A DNA stretch of 64,000 nucleotides from Burkholderiales bacterium (lineage in GTDB: Bacteria; Pseudomonadota; Gammaproteobacteria; Burkholderiales; Burkholderiaceae_E): the NCBI GenBank assembly GCA_017307915.1, contig JAFKGG010000363.1:648-64647 (forward strand). The letters run 5' to 3'. Under the pieces are notes generated by a model. It had not been told where the DNA came from, did not search any database, and saw only the letters and a program-made list of their open reading frames with translations. The position numbers were made by a program, and so were the translations under genes. Shown piece after piece: positions 8,405 to 16,501 of this stretch; within the stretch, counting starts at the first letter, position 1, and each line of letters begins with the position of its first letter.

Positions 8405-9307
8405 ATGAAGTCAGGCAAGTTGATGTCGGTGGAAGCGGCGCTCGGCGACGTGGGCGACGGCGCCCGCGTGGCGATCGGCGGCTGGATCTTCAATGCCCAG
8501 CCGATGGGCCTGGTGCGAGCGCTGGCGCGCAGGAAGCTGAAGCATCTCGACCTGATCCCTGCGCCGGGCTCGATCGCTCCCGATCTGCTGATCGGCGCCG
8601 GATGCGTTCGCAGCACCACCTGCGTCTTCATCAGTTTCGAACAGTTCGGGCTGGCGCCGCATTTCCGTCGTCAGGCCGAGGCTGGCAGCTTGCAGGTCCA
8701 TGACATCGACGGACCGGCTTTCGCGGCCGGCCTGCGCGCTGCCAGTTGCGATCTGCCGTTCGTGCCGATTCCGGACCTGGGAACCGATCTGCCGCGGCAT
8801 GCGCCGGCGTTCTATCGCGAGCTTCCGGCCGAACCGGGCCAGCGCCGGCTGTTCGCGGTGCCGTCCATCAGGCCGGACGTGTGCCTGTTGCATGCGCAGC
8901 AGGCCGACGAGCTGGGCAACGTGCAGTTCCTCGGCCCGCCCTTCTTCGACGTGATGCTGGCGCACGCTTCGCGCAAGGTGGTCGTGTCGGTGGACCGTAT
9001 CGTCTCCTGCGCCACCGCGCAGCGCGCCAATCACCTGACCAAGTTGCCGCGGGTGATGGTCGATGCGGTGGTTGAGCTTCCGTTCGGCGCTCATCCGACC
9101 GCCTCGCCTTCCTTGTATCGCAGCGACGAGCGGCACCTGCGCGCCTATCTGAAGGCCTGCCGCGACGTCGAATCGTTCGCCGGCTATCTCGAGCGCTACG
9201 TCGAGCCTGCCTCGCACGCGCTGTATCTGGACGCGGTCGGCGGCAGCGCGCTCGCAGAACTGGGCGGCACGCATGCCGTGTCCGGCGAAGAGAGGCGGTC
9301 CGTCTGA
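8405..9307 (+). CDS. class I CoA-transferase, alpha-type subunit
   Basis: 300 residues from the ATG 16 nt after the beta gene. Family features: residues 20-30 GARVAIGGWIFNAQPM, then the Rossmann-like TCVFISFEQFGLAP region, RPDVCLLHAQQADELGNVQFLGP and VVVSVDRIV. Together with the beta subunit it would form the two-subunit glutaconate CoA-transferase/IpdAB fold. Within the operon (receptor, ligase, beta, alpha) it probably processes the CoA ester made by the ligase. Substrate unknown. Confidence 0.85.
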   Translation: MKSGKLMSVEAALGDVGDGARVAIGGWIFNAQPMGLVRALARRKLKHLDLIPAPGSIAPDLLIGAGCVRSTTCVFISFEQFGLAPHFRRQAEAGSLQVHDIDGPAFAAGLRAASCDLPFVPIPDLGTDLPRHAPAFYRELPAEPGQRRLFAVPSIRPDVCLLHAQQADELGNVQFLGPPFFDVMLAHASRKVVVSVDRIVSCATAQRANHLTKLPRVMVDAVVELPFGAHPTASPSLYRSDERHLRAYLKACRDVESFAGYLERYVEPASHALYLDAVGGSALAELGGTHAVSGEERRSV

Positions 9308-9322
9308 AGATGCTTGACGAAG

Positions 9323-10339
9323 TCAATCATCGGACGATGATTGATCACCTTGCAGCGACAGCGCCATCCGGTACAGCGCGCGATGCTGCAAGCCGGTGGC
9401 ACGCTCGGCCACTTTGACCGCACGGCTCAACGGCAGCTCGGCCAGCAGGGCACGCAGCAGGGCTGGCACGTCGACGCTGGCTGGCGCGGCAGCCGCCAGT
9501 GAATGGCTGGCGGGATCCTCGCCTGTGCCGCCGGCATTCTCGCCGTCGCCCTCGCCATCGTGGTCTTGACCGGCGCCGGACCTCGCATCGGATTGCGCAC
9601 CCGCTGCGGCGCCGCCATCGGGCCGATACCCGGTTGCCGCCACCACGATCACGTACTCGCCGCGTTCGCGATTGGCATCGGCTTGCAGCCAGTCGATCGC
9701 CTGCGCCGCATGGCAGACGTGGATCTCTTCGAAGCGCTTGGTCAGTTCGCGGCCCAGCGCCAGCCAGCGGGCGGGTCCGCAGGCCGCGGCGATCGCCGGC
9801 AGCGTTTGCGCGATGCGATGCGGCGCTTCGAACAGCACGAACGGATGCGGCAACCCCGCCAGCGCTGCCAGCCGCTGATCGCGTCCGCGCGCGCGCGCCG
9901 GCAGAAAGCCTTCGAAGTGGAACGCGCCCTCGACCAGCCCGCAGGCCGACAGCAGCGCGATCGGCGCCGACGGCCCGGGCACCGGCACGACGCGCAGGCC
10001 GGCGCGCCAGACCGCTGCCACGATGCGCGCGCCCGGATCGCTGACCGCCGGCGTGCCGGCATCGCTGACCAGCGCAACGCGCTGCCCTTTGCGCAGCCAG
10101 CCGACAATCCTCTCGGCTGCCTCTCGTTCGTTGTGCCGGTGCGCGGCGGTCAGCCGTGCCTTGGCGCCGATGTGTTCGAGCAGCACGCGCGTGGTGCGGG
10201 TGTCTTCGGCGGCTACCACGTCGGCGGCGCGCAAGGTCGCGGCAGCCCGTTGGCTTAGATCGGATAGGTTCCCGATCGGCGTGGCCACTACATATAATGA
10301 GCCGACCGTCAGGTCAGTCTCAGGAAATCCTTCAGTCAT
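9323..10339 (-). CDS. rsmI: 16S rRNA (cytidine-1402-2'-O) methyltransferase RsmI
   Basis: 338 residues from the ATG at 10339. SAM-dependent tetrapyrrole-methylase fold: LYVVATPIGNLSDLSQRA at the N-terminus, AEDTRTT, LVSDAGTPAVSDPG and VPGPSA. It 2'-O-methylates C1402 of 16S rRNA together with RsmH. Between the catalytic domain and the C-terminal helical domain (LLAELPLSRAVKVAERATG) sits a Gly/Ala/Asp-rich low-complexity insert of about 50 residues not found in the E. coli protein. The start codon overlaps the start codon of the divergent lpoA gene (CATG), leaving no intergenic space. Confidence 0.93.
   Translation of the reverse strand: MTEGFPETDLTVGSLYVVATPIGNLSDLSQRAAATLRAADVVAAEDTRTTRVLLEHIGAKARLTAAHRHNEREAAERIVGWLRKGQRVALVSDAGTPAVSDPGARIVAAVWRAGLRVVPVPGPSAPIALLSACGLVEGAFHFEGFLPARARGRDQRLAALAGLPHPFVLFEAPHRIAQTLPAIAAACGPARWLALGRELTKRFEEIHVCHAAQAIDWLQADANRERGEYVIVVAATGYRPDGGAAAGAQSDARSGAGQDHDGEGDGENAGGTGEDPASHSLAAAAPASVDVPALLRALLAELPLSRAVKVAERATGLQHRALYRMALSLQGDQSSSDD
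10293..10298 (+). promoter_or_regulatory. candidate -10 box for lpoA inside rsmI
   Basis: A perfect TATAAT lies 40 nt before the lpoA ATG, within the 5' coding part of rsmI on the opposite strand. No good -35 box is visible. It supports transcription of lpoA from inside rsmI. Confidence 0.4.
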
Positions 10340-11666
10340 GCGATCTACGATGCCAGTGCGTCGGCGCACGCTGCGTGCGCTGATCGGAGCCGCGGCGGGC
10401 GCGGTGCCGGCATTGTCGGCGCTGGCTCAGCCGCAGACAAGCCAGCCGGCGCTGCCCGCCGCGCCGGCCGTTCCTCCGGTGCCCGCTGCGCCTGCCGTCC
10501 CGCCGTCGCCCGCGGCGCCGCCTTTGCCGGCGATGCCGGCCACGCCGCCGGCGCCAGCCGCGCCCAGCGACACGCTGCCCAGTGCCACCTCGCCGCCGGG
10601 CTCCACCATCGGCCCCGAAAGCCGTGGCGTTGCCGCGACCGAGCGCACCACCGTCGGCACCGGCCCGATCCGCGTCGCCTTGCTGGTGCCACCGGCCAAC
10701 GGCATCTATCGGCGCGCCTCGCAGGCCCTGGTCGTCGGCGTGAAGGCCGCGCACGAGCGCGAAGGCCAGGAGGTCACGCTAGAAATCGTCGAAATCGACG
10801 AAGATGCGGAAACGTTGCGCGCACTTTATGAGGAGTTGAAGCAACGCGAATTCGCGCTGGTGATCGGGCCGCTGACCCGCAGCGCGGTGAGCCTGATCGC
10901 GGATGCCGGCCCACCGGCTGTGCCCACGCTGGCGCTGAATCAGCCGCAGAGCGGTCGCCTGCCGCAGAACATGGTGGGGTTCGGCTTGATGATCGAATCC
11001 GAGGCGCGGCAGATCGCCGCGGCCGCGCTCGAAGAAGCCATGGCCACGGTCAGCGATCGGCGGCCGCGTGCCGCCGCGATCCAGAATTCGTCGGCCCTGG
11101 GCAAGCGCAGCGTGGCCGCGTTCATCGAGCGCTGGCGCGACCTGGGCGGCGACGTCTACGATCCGATCGACGTCAGCATCGCCACGCCCGGCCGCGTGCG
11201 CTCGCTGCTGGCGCGCGTGCGCGCCGACGTCTACTTCGTCGGCGCATCGCCCAATGTCGCCGGCGCGGTGCGGCTGGCGCAGGGCGGCCGCTCGCTGATC
11301 TACGGCGCGTCGATGCTGAACACCGGCGCTCTGGCCGGCGCCGACGGCGACCAGATCGGACTGCGTTCGCCCGAGCTCGATGGCGTGCGCGTGCTCGACA
11401 TGCCGTGGCTGTTGCAGCGTGACCATGCGGCTGTCATGGCTTATCCGAAGCCACCGGGCCTGCATCTGGAGCTGCAGCGCCTGTATGCGCTGGGCATCGA
11501 CGCGTTTCGCCTGGCGCGCCGGCTGATCGAACGCGACGTGCCGGTCGATCTCGATGGCGTCACCGGCCGTCTACGGCTCGATAGCGCCAACGCGGCGCTG
11601 GTCGAACGGCTTGGCGTGATGGCTGAATATCGCGATGGCCTGCTGCAGGCATTGACGCCGCCGTGA
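10338..11666 (+). CDS. lpoA: LpoA-like penicillin-binding protein activator
   Basis: 442 residues. A signal peptide (MPVRRRTLRALIGAAAGAVPALSALAQ) ends without a lipobox Cys, so it appears periplasmic rather than a lipoprotein. Residues about 33-85 are a Pro/Ala linker, followed by the type I periplasmic-binding-like domain of LpoA (IRVALLVPPANGIYRRASQAL, LVIGPLTRSAV, RVRADVYFVGASPNVAGAVR). In E. coli LpoA activates PBP1A and also has an N-terminal TPR domain; that domain is missing here. Order lpoA-yraN-diaA-dolP is the same as in enterobacteria. Start could also be the ATG at 10350. Confidence 0.85.
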   Translation: MRSTMPVRRRTLRALIGAAAGAVPALSALAQPQTSQPALPAAPAVPPVPAAPAVPPSPAAPPLPAMPATPPAPAAPSDTLPSATSPPGSTIGPESRGVAATERTTVGTGPIRVALLVPPANGIYRRASQALVVGVKAAHEREGQEVTLEIVEIDEDAETLRALYEELKQREFALVIGPLTRSAVSLIADAGPPAVPTLALNQPQSGRLPQNMVGFGLMIESEARQIAAAALEEAMATVSDRRPRAAAIQNSSALGKRSVAAFIERWRDLGGDVYDPIDVSIATPGRVRSLLARVRADVYFVGASPNVAGAVRLAQGGRSLIYGASMLNTGALAGADGDQIGLRSPELDGVRVLDMPWLLQRDHAAVMAYPKPPGLHLELQRLYALGIDAFRLARRLIERDVPVDLDGVTGRLRLDSANAALVERLGVMAEYRDGLLQALTPP

Positions 11667-12061
11667 CGCGGCGTTCGCCGGTGCGGCCGCCGCCGACTCC
11701 GCAGCCGCCGACTCAGCGCTCTCCGGCTCAGACCGCCGGCGACGCGGCCGAAGCACGCGCACTGGCGTTCCTGCAGGCGCGCGGCCTGCGTCTGGTCGAG
11801 CGCAATGTGTCGAGCCGGCTCGGCGAAATCGACCTGATCATGCGCGAGGCCGAGACGCTGGTCTTCGTCGAAGTGCGCAGCCGCGCATCGCGCAGCTACG
11901 GTGGCGCGGCGGCGTCGGTCGGCCCGGCCAAGCAGCGGCGCTTGCAGCGCGAAGCGCAGCGCTACATGAACGCGCGCTACGGCGATCGCTGGCCGCCGTG
12001 CCGCTTCGACGTGTTCGCCATCGATGCCGGCGAGGCCGACTGGATCCGTGGCGCGTTCTGA
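11663..12061 (+). CDS. yraN: YraN / UPF0102 endonuclease-fold protein
   Basis: 132 residues with a GTG start overlapping the lpoA stop (GTGA). Residues 1-20 are a Pro-rich, poorly conserved tail. The conserved part has GDAAEARALAFLQARGLRLVERN and the nuclease-like GEIDLI...LVFVEVRSR, where the E, D and E-V-R residues match the metal site of the Holliday-junction-resolvase-like fold. Function is not settled; position between lpoA and diaA is conserved across proteobacteria. Confidence 0.9.
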   Translation: MTRRSPVRPPPTPQPPTQRSPAQTAGDAAEARALAFLQARGLRLVERNVSSRLGEIDLIMREAETLVFVEVRSRASRSYGGAAASVGPAKQRRLQREAQRYMNARYGDRWPPCRFDVFAIDAGEADWIRGAF

Positions 12062-12097
12062 TCGCGCCGCGAAAGGCTGCTCAGCGGCGCCGCTCGG

Positions 12098-12103
12098 TAT
12101 AAT
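12098..12103 (+). promoter_or_regulatory. candidate -10 box for diaA
   Basis: Perfect TATAAT 73 nt upstream of the diaA ATG in the 114-bp gap after yraN. The -35 region is weak. It would give diaA and dolP a promoter separate from lpoA-yraN. Confidence 0.45.
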
Positions 12104-12175
12104 CGATCGATTGGCTGGCTGTGCCTGCCGGTGCGCGTGCCCGGCACGCCACGAAGCCCGATCATCGCCCCGCGC

Positions 12176-12766
12176 ATGAGCCTCACCGATCGAATCCGCC
12201 AGCAATTCGAAGACAGCGCCGAACTGAAACGCTCGGCCGCCGCCGTACTCACCGAGCCGATCGCGCACGCCGTCGAACTGATGACCGCCGCGCTGGCCGC
12301 CGATCGCAAGATCCTGCTGTGCGGCAACGGCGGCTCGGCCGCCGACAGCCAGCACATGGCCGCCGAGCTGGTCGGCCGCTTCGAGCGCGAGCGCCCCGAG
12401 CTGGCCGCGATCGCGCTGACCACCGATTCGTCGATCCTCACCGCGGTGGGCAACGACTACGGCTATGACCAGGTGTTCGCGCGCCAGGTGCGTGCGCTGG
12501 GTCGCGACGGCGACGTGCTGGTCGCGATCTCGACCAGCGGCAATTCGGTGAGTGTGCTCAACGCCGTGCAGGCGGCGCAGGAACGCGGCCTGGCCATCGT
12601 CGCGCTGACCGGCCGCGACGGCGGCAAGCTTGGCCACATGCTGCGCGAACAAGACATCCATCTGTGCGCGCCGCACGAGCGCACCGCGCGCATCCAGGAA
12701 CTTCACTTGCTCATGATCCACTGTTTGTGCGACGGCATCGACGCTTCGCTACTCGGCGACGACTGA
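12176..12766 (+). CDS. diaA: SIS-domain protein DiaA/GmhA-type
   Basis: 196 residues from MSLTDRI. The sugar-isomerase fold is clear: ILLCGNGGSAADSQHMAAELVGRF, TTDSSILTAVGNDYG, VLVAISTSGNSVSVLNA and the C-terminal ERTARIQELHLLMIHCLCDGID. DiaA binds DnaA and promotes timely initiation; GmhA makes heptose-7-phosphate for LPS. The two are homologous. The order yraN-diaA-dolP favours DiaA, but a GmhA role in a betaproteobacterium cannot be excluded, and a heptose gene (rfaE2) is elsewhere in the window. Confidence 0.85.
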   Translation: MSLTDRIRQQFEDSAELKRSAAAVLTEPIAHAVELMTAALAADRKILLCGNGGSAADSQHMAAELVGRFERERPELAAIALTTDSSILTAVGNDYGYDQVFARQVRALGRDGDVLVAISTSGNSVSVLNAVQAAQERGLAIVALTGRDGGKLGHMLREQDIHLCAPHERTARIQELHLLMIHCLCDGIDASLLGDD

Positions 12767-12789
12767 TCCCGCACTGGGGAGAAACAACG

Positions 12790-13404
12790 ATGAACACACC
12801 GCTCCGTCTGACCCTTGCCGCCGCACTGCTGGCTTCTGCACTGGCCACGTCGGGTTGTCTGCCGCTGGCTGCCACCGGCGCGGCGGTCGGCACCATGGCG
12901 GTGCTCGATCGGCGCACGTTGGGCACGCAAACCGAAGATCAGGCGATCGAGATGAAAGTCGCTTCGCGGCTGCGCGAGAACACGCCGCAGGCCAGCAGCG
13001 GCGTCAGCGTCACCAGCTTCAATCGCAAGGTGCTGCTGACCGGGCAGGTGGCCAGCGAAGACGAAAAGCGCTTGGTCGAACGCGCCGTCGCGGGCGTCGA
13101 GAACGTGCAGTCGATCCACAACGAGTTGCAGGTGCAACCGCGTCCGTCGCTGCGCACCACCGCCTCCGACGCGTCGATCACGGCACGCGTGAAGACCGCG
13201 TTCATCGACGCGAAAGATCTGCAGACCAATGCCTTCAAGGTGGTCACCGAAGCCGGCACCGTCTATCTGATGGGCCTGGTATCGCGTCGCGAAGGCGATC
13301 GCGCCGCGCAAGTGGCCAGCCGCGTGGCGGGCGTGCAGCGCGTGGTGACGGTGTTCCAGTACATCGCTGAAGAAGACGCGACGCGCTTATCGCAACAGAA
13401 GTAG
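12790..13404 (+). CDS. dolP: dual-BON-domain outer-membrane lipoprotein DolP (YraP)
   Basis: 204 residues. Signal peptide with lipobox LATSGC (Cys at residue 23), so an acylated lipoprotein. Two BON domains follow: residues about 50-118 (IEMKVASRL...VLLTGQV...ERAVAGVENVQSIHNEL) and about 125-195 (ITARVKTAFID...VYLMGLVSRREGDRAAQVA...GVQRVVTVF). DolP binds anionic phospholipids and supports outer-membrane integrity and BAM function. It is the last gene of the conserved lpoA block, 23 nt after diaA. Confidence 0.9.
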   Translation: MNTPLRLTLAAALLASALATSGCLPLAATGAAVGTMAVLDRRTLGTQTEDQAIEMKVASRLRENTPQASSGVSVTSFNRKVLLTGQVASEDEKRLVERAVAGVENVQSIHNELQVQPRPSLRTTASDASITARVKTAFIDAKDLQTNAFKVVTEAGTVYLMGLVSRREGDRAAQVASRVAGVQRVVTVFQYIAEEDATRLSQQK

Positions 13405-13535
13405 CGTTTGCGCAAGCGCGCGCGGTGACCGGGCGGCGCGGCCCGGCGCGGCGCGCGCTGCCCGCGACGACGGATGCTGGCGTCAGCCCGACGAGCGGCG
13501 TTGTACTGACGGGCCGCTACGCCGTTTTCGGCGGA

Positions 13536-13576
13536 CAATCACTCATCGTTTTCCGATGATCGGACGTCAGTGATTG
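13536..13576. repeat. inverted repeats just upstream of lemA
   Basis: CAATCACT (13536-13543) and AGTGATTG (13569-13576) are perfect 8-bp arms, with an inner 6-bp pair TCATCG / CGATGA around a TTTTC loop. The right arm ends 2 nt before the lemA ATG, so the mRNA could fold over the start site, which has no good Shine-Dalgarno sequence. A smaller CGCCG-TTTT-CGGCG hairpin lies at 13520-13533. Confidence 0.45.
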
Positions 13577-13578
13577 CC

Positions 13579-14172
13579 ATGTCGAGCGGATTGATCATTT
13601 TGATTGCCGTATTGCTGATTCCGATCGTCTGGGCGGTCGTCGTATTCAATCGCCTGGTGGCTTTGCGCAATCGCCATCAGAATGCCTTTGCGCAGATCGA
13701 TGTCCAGCTCAAGCGCCGCTACGACCTGATCCCGAATCTGGTCGAGGCGACCAAGGCTTATCTGGCGCACGAGCGTCAGACGCTGGAAGCGGTGATCGCG
13801 GCGCGTCAGCGCGCCGCCGATGCCAGCCAGGTCGTGCGCCGGCGCCCGGCCGACGGCCAGGCGCTGGTGGCGCTCGAAGCGGCCGAACAGTCATTGGCTT
13901 CGCCCTTGTCGCGGCTGCTGGCGCTGGTCGAGCAGTATCCCGAACTGAAGGCCGATGCCAGCGTGCAGCAGCTCACCGATGAGCTGCGCAGCACCGAAAA
14001 CCGCATTGCCTTCGCGCGTCAGGCCTTCAACGACCAGGTGATGGGCTATAACACCGCGGTCGAGTCGTTTCCGGCGTCATTGGTGGCGACTTGGTGCGGC
14101 TTTGGCCGGGCGACCCTGCTGCGCGCAACCGGGGTCGCGCGCGAACGCCAGCCGGTGCCGGTAACGTTCTAA
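13579..14172 (+). CDS. lemA: LemA family protein
   Basis: 197 residues. One N-terminal membrane anchor (LIILIAVLLIPIVWAVVVFNRLVALRN), then the LemA helical domain: QNAFAQIDVQLKRRYDLIPNLVE, YLAHERQTLEAVIAAR, and NRIAFARQAFNDQVMGYNTAVESFP. LemA proteins form helical bundles displayed from the inner membrane; their function is poorly known, but they are repeatedly paired with M48 membrane proteases, as here (16 nt to the next gene). The ATG was preferred over a GTG at 13570. A cytoplasmic-side role in protease substrate handling is inference. Confidence 0.9.
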   Translation: MSSGLIILIAVLLIPIVWAVVVFNRLVALRNRHQNAFAQIDVQLKRRYDLIPNLVEATKAYLAHERQTLEAVIAARQRAADASQVVRRRPADGQALVALEAAEQSLASPLSRLLALVEQYPELKADASVQQLTDELRSTENRIAFARQAFNDQVMGYNTAVESFPASLVATWCGFGRATLLRATGVARERQPVPVTF

Positions 14173-14188
14173 GGCCCTGCTTCCGGAG

Positions 14189-16408
14189 ATGGATTTTTAC
14201 GCCCATCAGGAACGGGCACAGAAGGCGTCACGCCGTCTGCTGCTGCTGTTCATGCTCGCGATGGCCGCGGCGCTGGCCGCGGTCAACGGCGCAGCCATGC
14301 TCGTCTGGTGGGCGTTCGGGGGCGGCGTCGCGTATCCGCCGTATTTCTTCCTCACCAACTCGCTGGCGACGCTGCTGATCGTCGGCGGTGGTGCCTGGGT
14401 CGAGATGCATCGGCTGAGCGAAGGCGGCGGCGTGCTCGCTGAGCGGCTGGGCGCGCAACCGATCAATGAGGCCGAGCCCCTGCATCGGCGGCTGCGCGAC
14501 GTGGCCGAAGAAGCGGCGATCGGCGCCGGCGTGCCGGTGCCGGCGCTGCACGTGCTCGACGATCCTTCGATCAACGCGCTGGCAGCGGGCGAGCGGCCCG
14601 GTCTGGCGGCGATCATGGTGACGCGCGGCGCGCTCGAAAAACTCGACCGCGACGAACTGCAAGGCGTCGTCGCACACGAGTTCGCGCACATCGTCGGCGG
14701 CGATACGCGGCTGAACACCCGGCTCACCGGCGCGCTGTATGGGCTGTATTCGCTGCGGCTGGCCGGCTCGAAGCTGATGGGGCACGGTTTTTCGGAGCCA
14801 TTGCCGACGCGGCTGGGCGTCCTGCACGTGCTGATGATGGTGATTGGCGCGGCGCTGTTCGCCGTGGGTTCGCTGGCAGTGCTGGCGGCGCAGGTGCTGA
14901 AGGCCGGCATCAGCCGGCAGCGCGAGTTTTTCGCCGATGCGATGGCCGTACAGATCACCCGCGATCGCGATGGCCTGGGCCGTGCCTTGCGGCGCATCGC
15001 CGGCGAGCCGGCGCGGCCGCTGGCTTCGTCTTCCTACGTCGCGCTGGTCAGCCATTTTCTGCTGGTGCAGCCCGGCGGTGTGGGCGACTGGTTCGATACG
15101 CATCCGCCCTTGGCCGAGCGTGTGCGTCGCCTCTATGGTCGGCGCATGCCGTCGATCGGGCCGCAGCGCGGCGCGGCGCCGTTTGGCGCGGCAGTGTCGC
15201 CTGATGCGGCGGCCGCGTCCGGCGCGATGGGCATGCCGAGTGCGGCGACCTTGCCAGGCGCGACCATCATGCCCAATGAGGCCGATTCGTATGGCCCGGC
15301 TGGCGCGTCCGGCCCGGCCGCCTCGCTTGGCGCTGCAAGCCTGTTCGACGCGGCATCGTCGCAGGCGCTTGTATCCGGCAGCCGTCTCGATGGGCTGGGA
15401 TCTGGCCGGCTGGCCGCCAATGACGGTGCCGGCGTGGCGCCGGCGGCTGGCGGTGCTGCGGCTTGGCACGGCGGCGCGCGCGCGCCGCTGCCGATCGAGA
15501 CGATTCCATTCACCCCGGCCGACAGCGGCGTGTTGCCGCCCCGAATGCGGGCCGGTTCGCCGGCGCCCGACTCGGGTGCGCAGGGCACGGCGCCTGGCCG
15601 CCCGGCCGCGGCGGCCGATGCGCAAACGTCCGTCGATCTGCCCGGTGCCGACCCGGGCGCGCCGGCCAGCGCACTGATCACGCAGATCCGCTCGGCGTCG
15701 CTGAGTTTCGACACCGCCGGACGCTGGCTGGTCGCACTGGTGGCCGGCGTCGCTGTCGACGAGCCCGACACGACGCTGCGGCTGGCGCTGCACTGGCTGA
15801 TTTCGCCGGCTGGCTCGTCGCTCAGGGTGCCCTTGCTGGAGCTGCTGCTGGCGCGCGTCCGGCGCTGGAGCAGCGCGCATCGGCGCGAGCTGCTCGATCA
15901 CTGCCGCCGCGCCATCGAAAGCGACGGCAAGATCGAATCGGCCGAGTGGGTCTATTACACGCTGGCCAGGCACCGCCTGCTGCCGGCGGCACCGGCCACG
16001 GCGCGGCGCCGGCGCAACGCGTCGAAGGCCGCGCACAGCCGCGCGCTGGCGGCGCTGTTCGCGATGGCCGCGGCGATCGGCGAAGCGTCGGCGCGTAACA
16101 CGCGCGATGCGCTGGCCGAGGCCGCTGCCCTGCTCGACGTGCCGCCGCCGGCGGCCACGCCCGACGAGCTCGACACGGCCGAGCTGGCCAATGCGCTCGA
16201 TACCCTGCTCAGCCTGCCGCCGCTGGACAAGCCGCTGCTGCTGAAGGTGCTCAACGGCCTGGCGCGCACGCACGGCGACGCCAACTACGAGGCCTTTCTG
16301 CGCGCGGTGGCCGCTGCCATCGACTGCCCGGTGCCGCGCGCTTCGCTGCCGACGCCGTCGGGGGCGGCGACGCCGAACCAACGGCGCGAGGCCGAACCGG
16401 TGTTGTAG
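14189..16408 (+). CDS. membrane M48 peptidase with long linker and C-terminal helical domain
   Basis: 739 residues, about twice the length of HtpX. Two transmembrane segments occupy residues 17-70, then the zinc protease core: VVAHEFAHIVGGD (HExxH) at about 165-177, another membrane hairpin at about 207-237, and REFFADAMAVQ supplying the third ligand Glu. Residues about 320-480 are a Gly/Ala/Pro-rich low-complexity linker. The final 240 residues are helical with a TerB-like pattern (AIESDGKIESAEWVYY, ALFAMAAAIGEASARN). The lemA-M48 pairing indicates an inner-membrane quality-control protease. The C-terminal half is unusual and its role is unknown. Confidence 0.85.
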   Translation: MDFYAHQERAQKASRRLLLLFMLAMAAALAAVNGAAMLVWWAFGGGVAYPPYFFLTNSLATLLIVGGGAWVEMHRLSEGGGVLAERLGAQPINEAEPLHRRLRDVAEEAAIGAGVPVPALHVLDDPSINALAAGERPGLAAIMVTRGALEKLDRDELQGVVAHEFAHIVGGDTRLNTRLTGALYGLYSLRLAGSKLMGHGFSEPLPTRLGVLHVLMMVIGAALFAVGSLAVLAAQVLKAGISRQREFFADAMAVQITRDRDGLGRALRRIAGEPARPLASSSYVALVSHFLLVQPGGVGDWFDTHPPLAERVRRLYGRRMPSIGPQRGAAPFGAAVSPDAAAASGAMGMPSAATLPGATIMPNEADSYGPAGASGPAASLGAASLFDAASSQALVSGSRLDGLGSGRLAANDGAGVAPAAGGAAAWHGGARAPLPIETIPFTPADSGVLPPRMRAGSPAPDSGAQGTAPGRPAAAADAQTSVDLPGADPGAPASALITQIRSASLSFDTAGRWLVALVAGVAVDEPDTTLRLALHWLISPAGSSLRVPLLELLLARVRRWSSAHRRELLDHCRRAIESDGKIESAEWVYYTLARHRLLPAAPATARRRRNASKAAHSRALAALFAMAAAIGEASARNTRDALAEAAALLDVPPPAATPDELDTAELANALDTLLSLPPLDKPLLLKVLNGLARTHGDANYEAFLRAVAAAIDCPVPRASLPTPSGAATPNQRREAEPVL

Positions 16409-16501
16409 CGGGGCCGTCGCGGCCGAGCTTGTCGGCCCGGCGTAGTAATCTTGGTTCCGCGGTGCGTCGGAGTGCGCCGGTGTTTTGGCGCGAAACCATT
16501 G

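Noticed and set aside
13405..13535. GC-rich repeats after dolP as a CRISPR or tRNA
   Set aside because: No regular repeat-spacer pattern and no cloverleaf; only short GCGC-type runs and one 5-bp hairpin.
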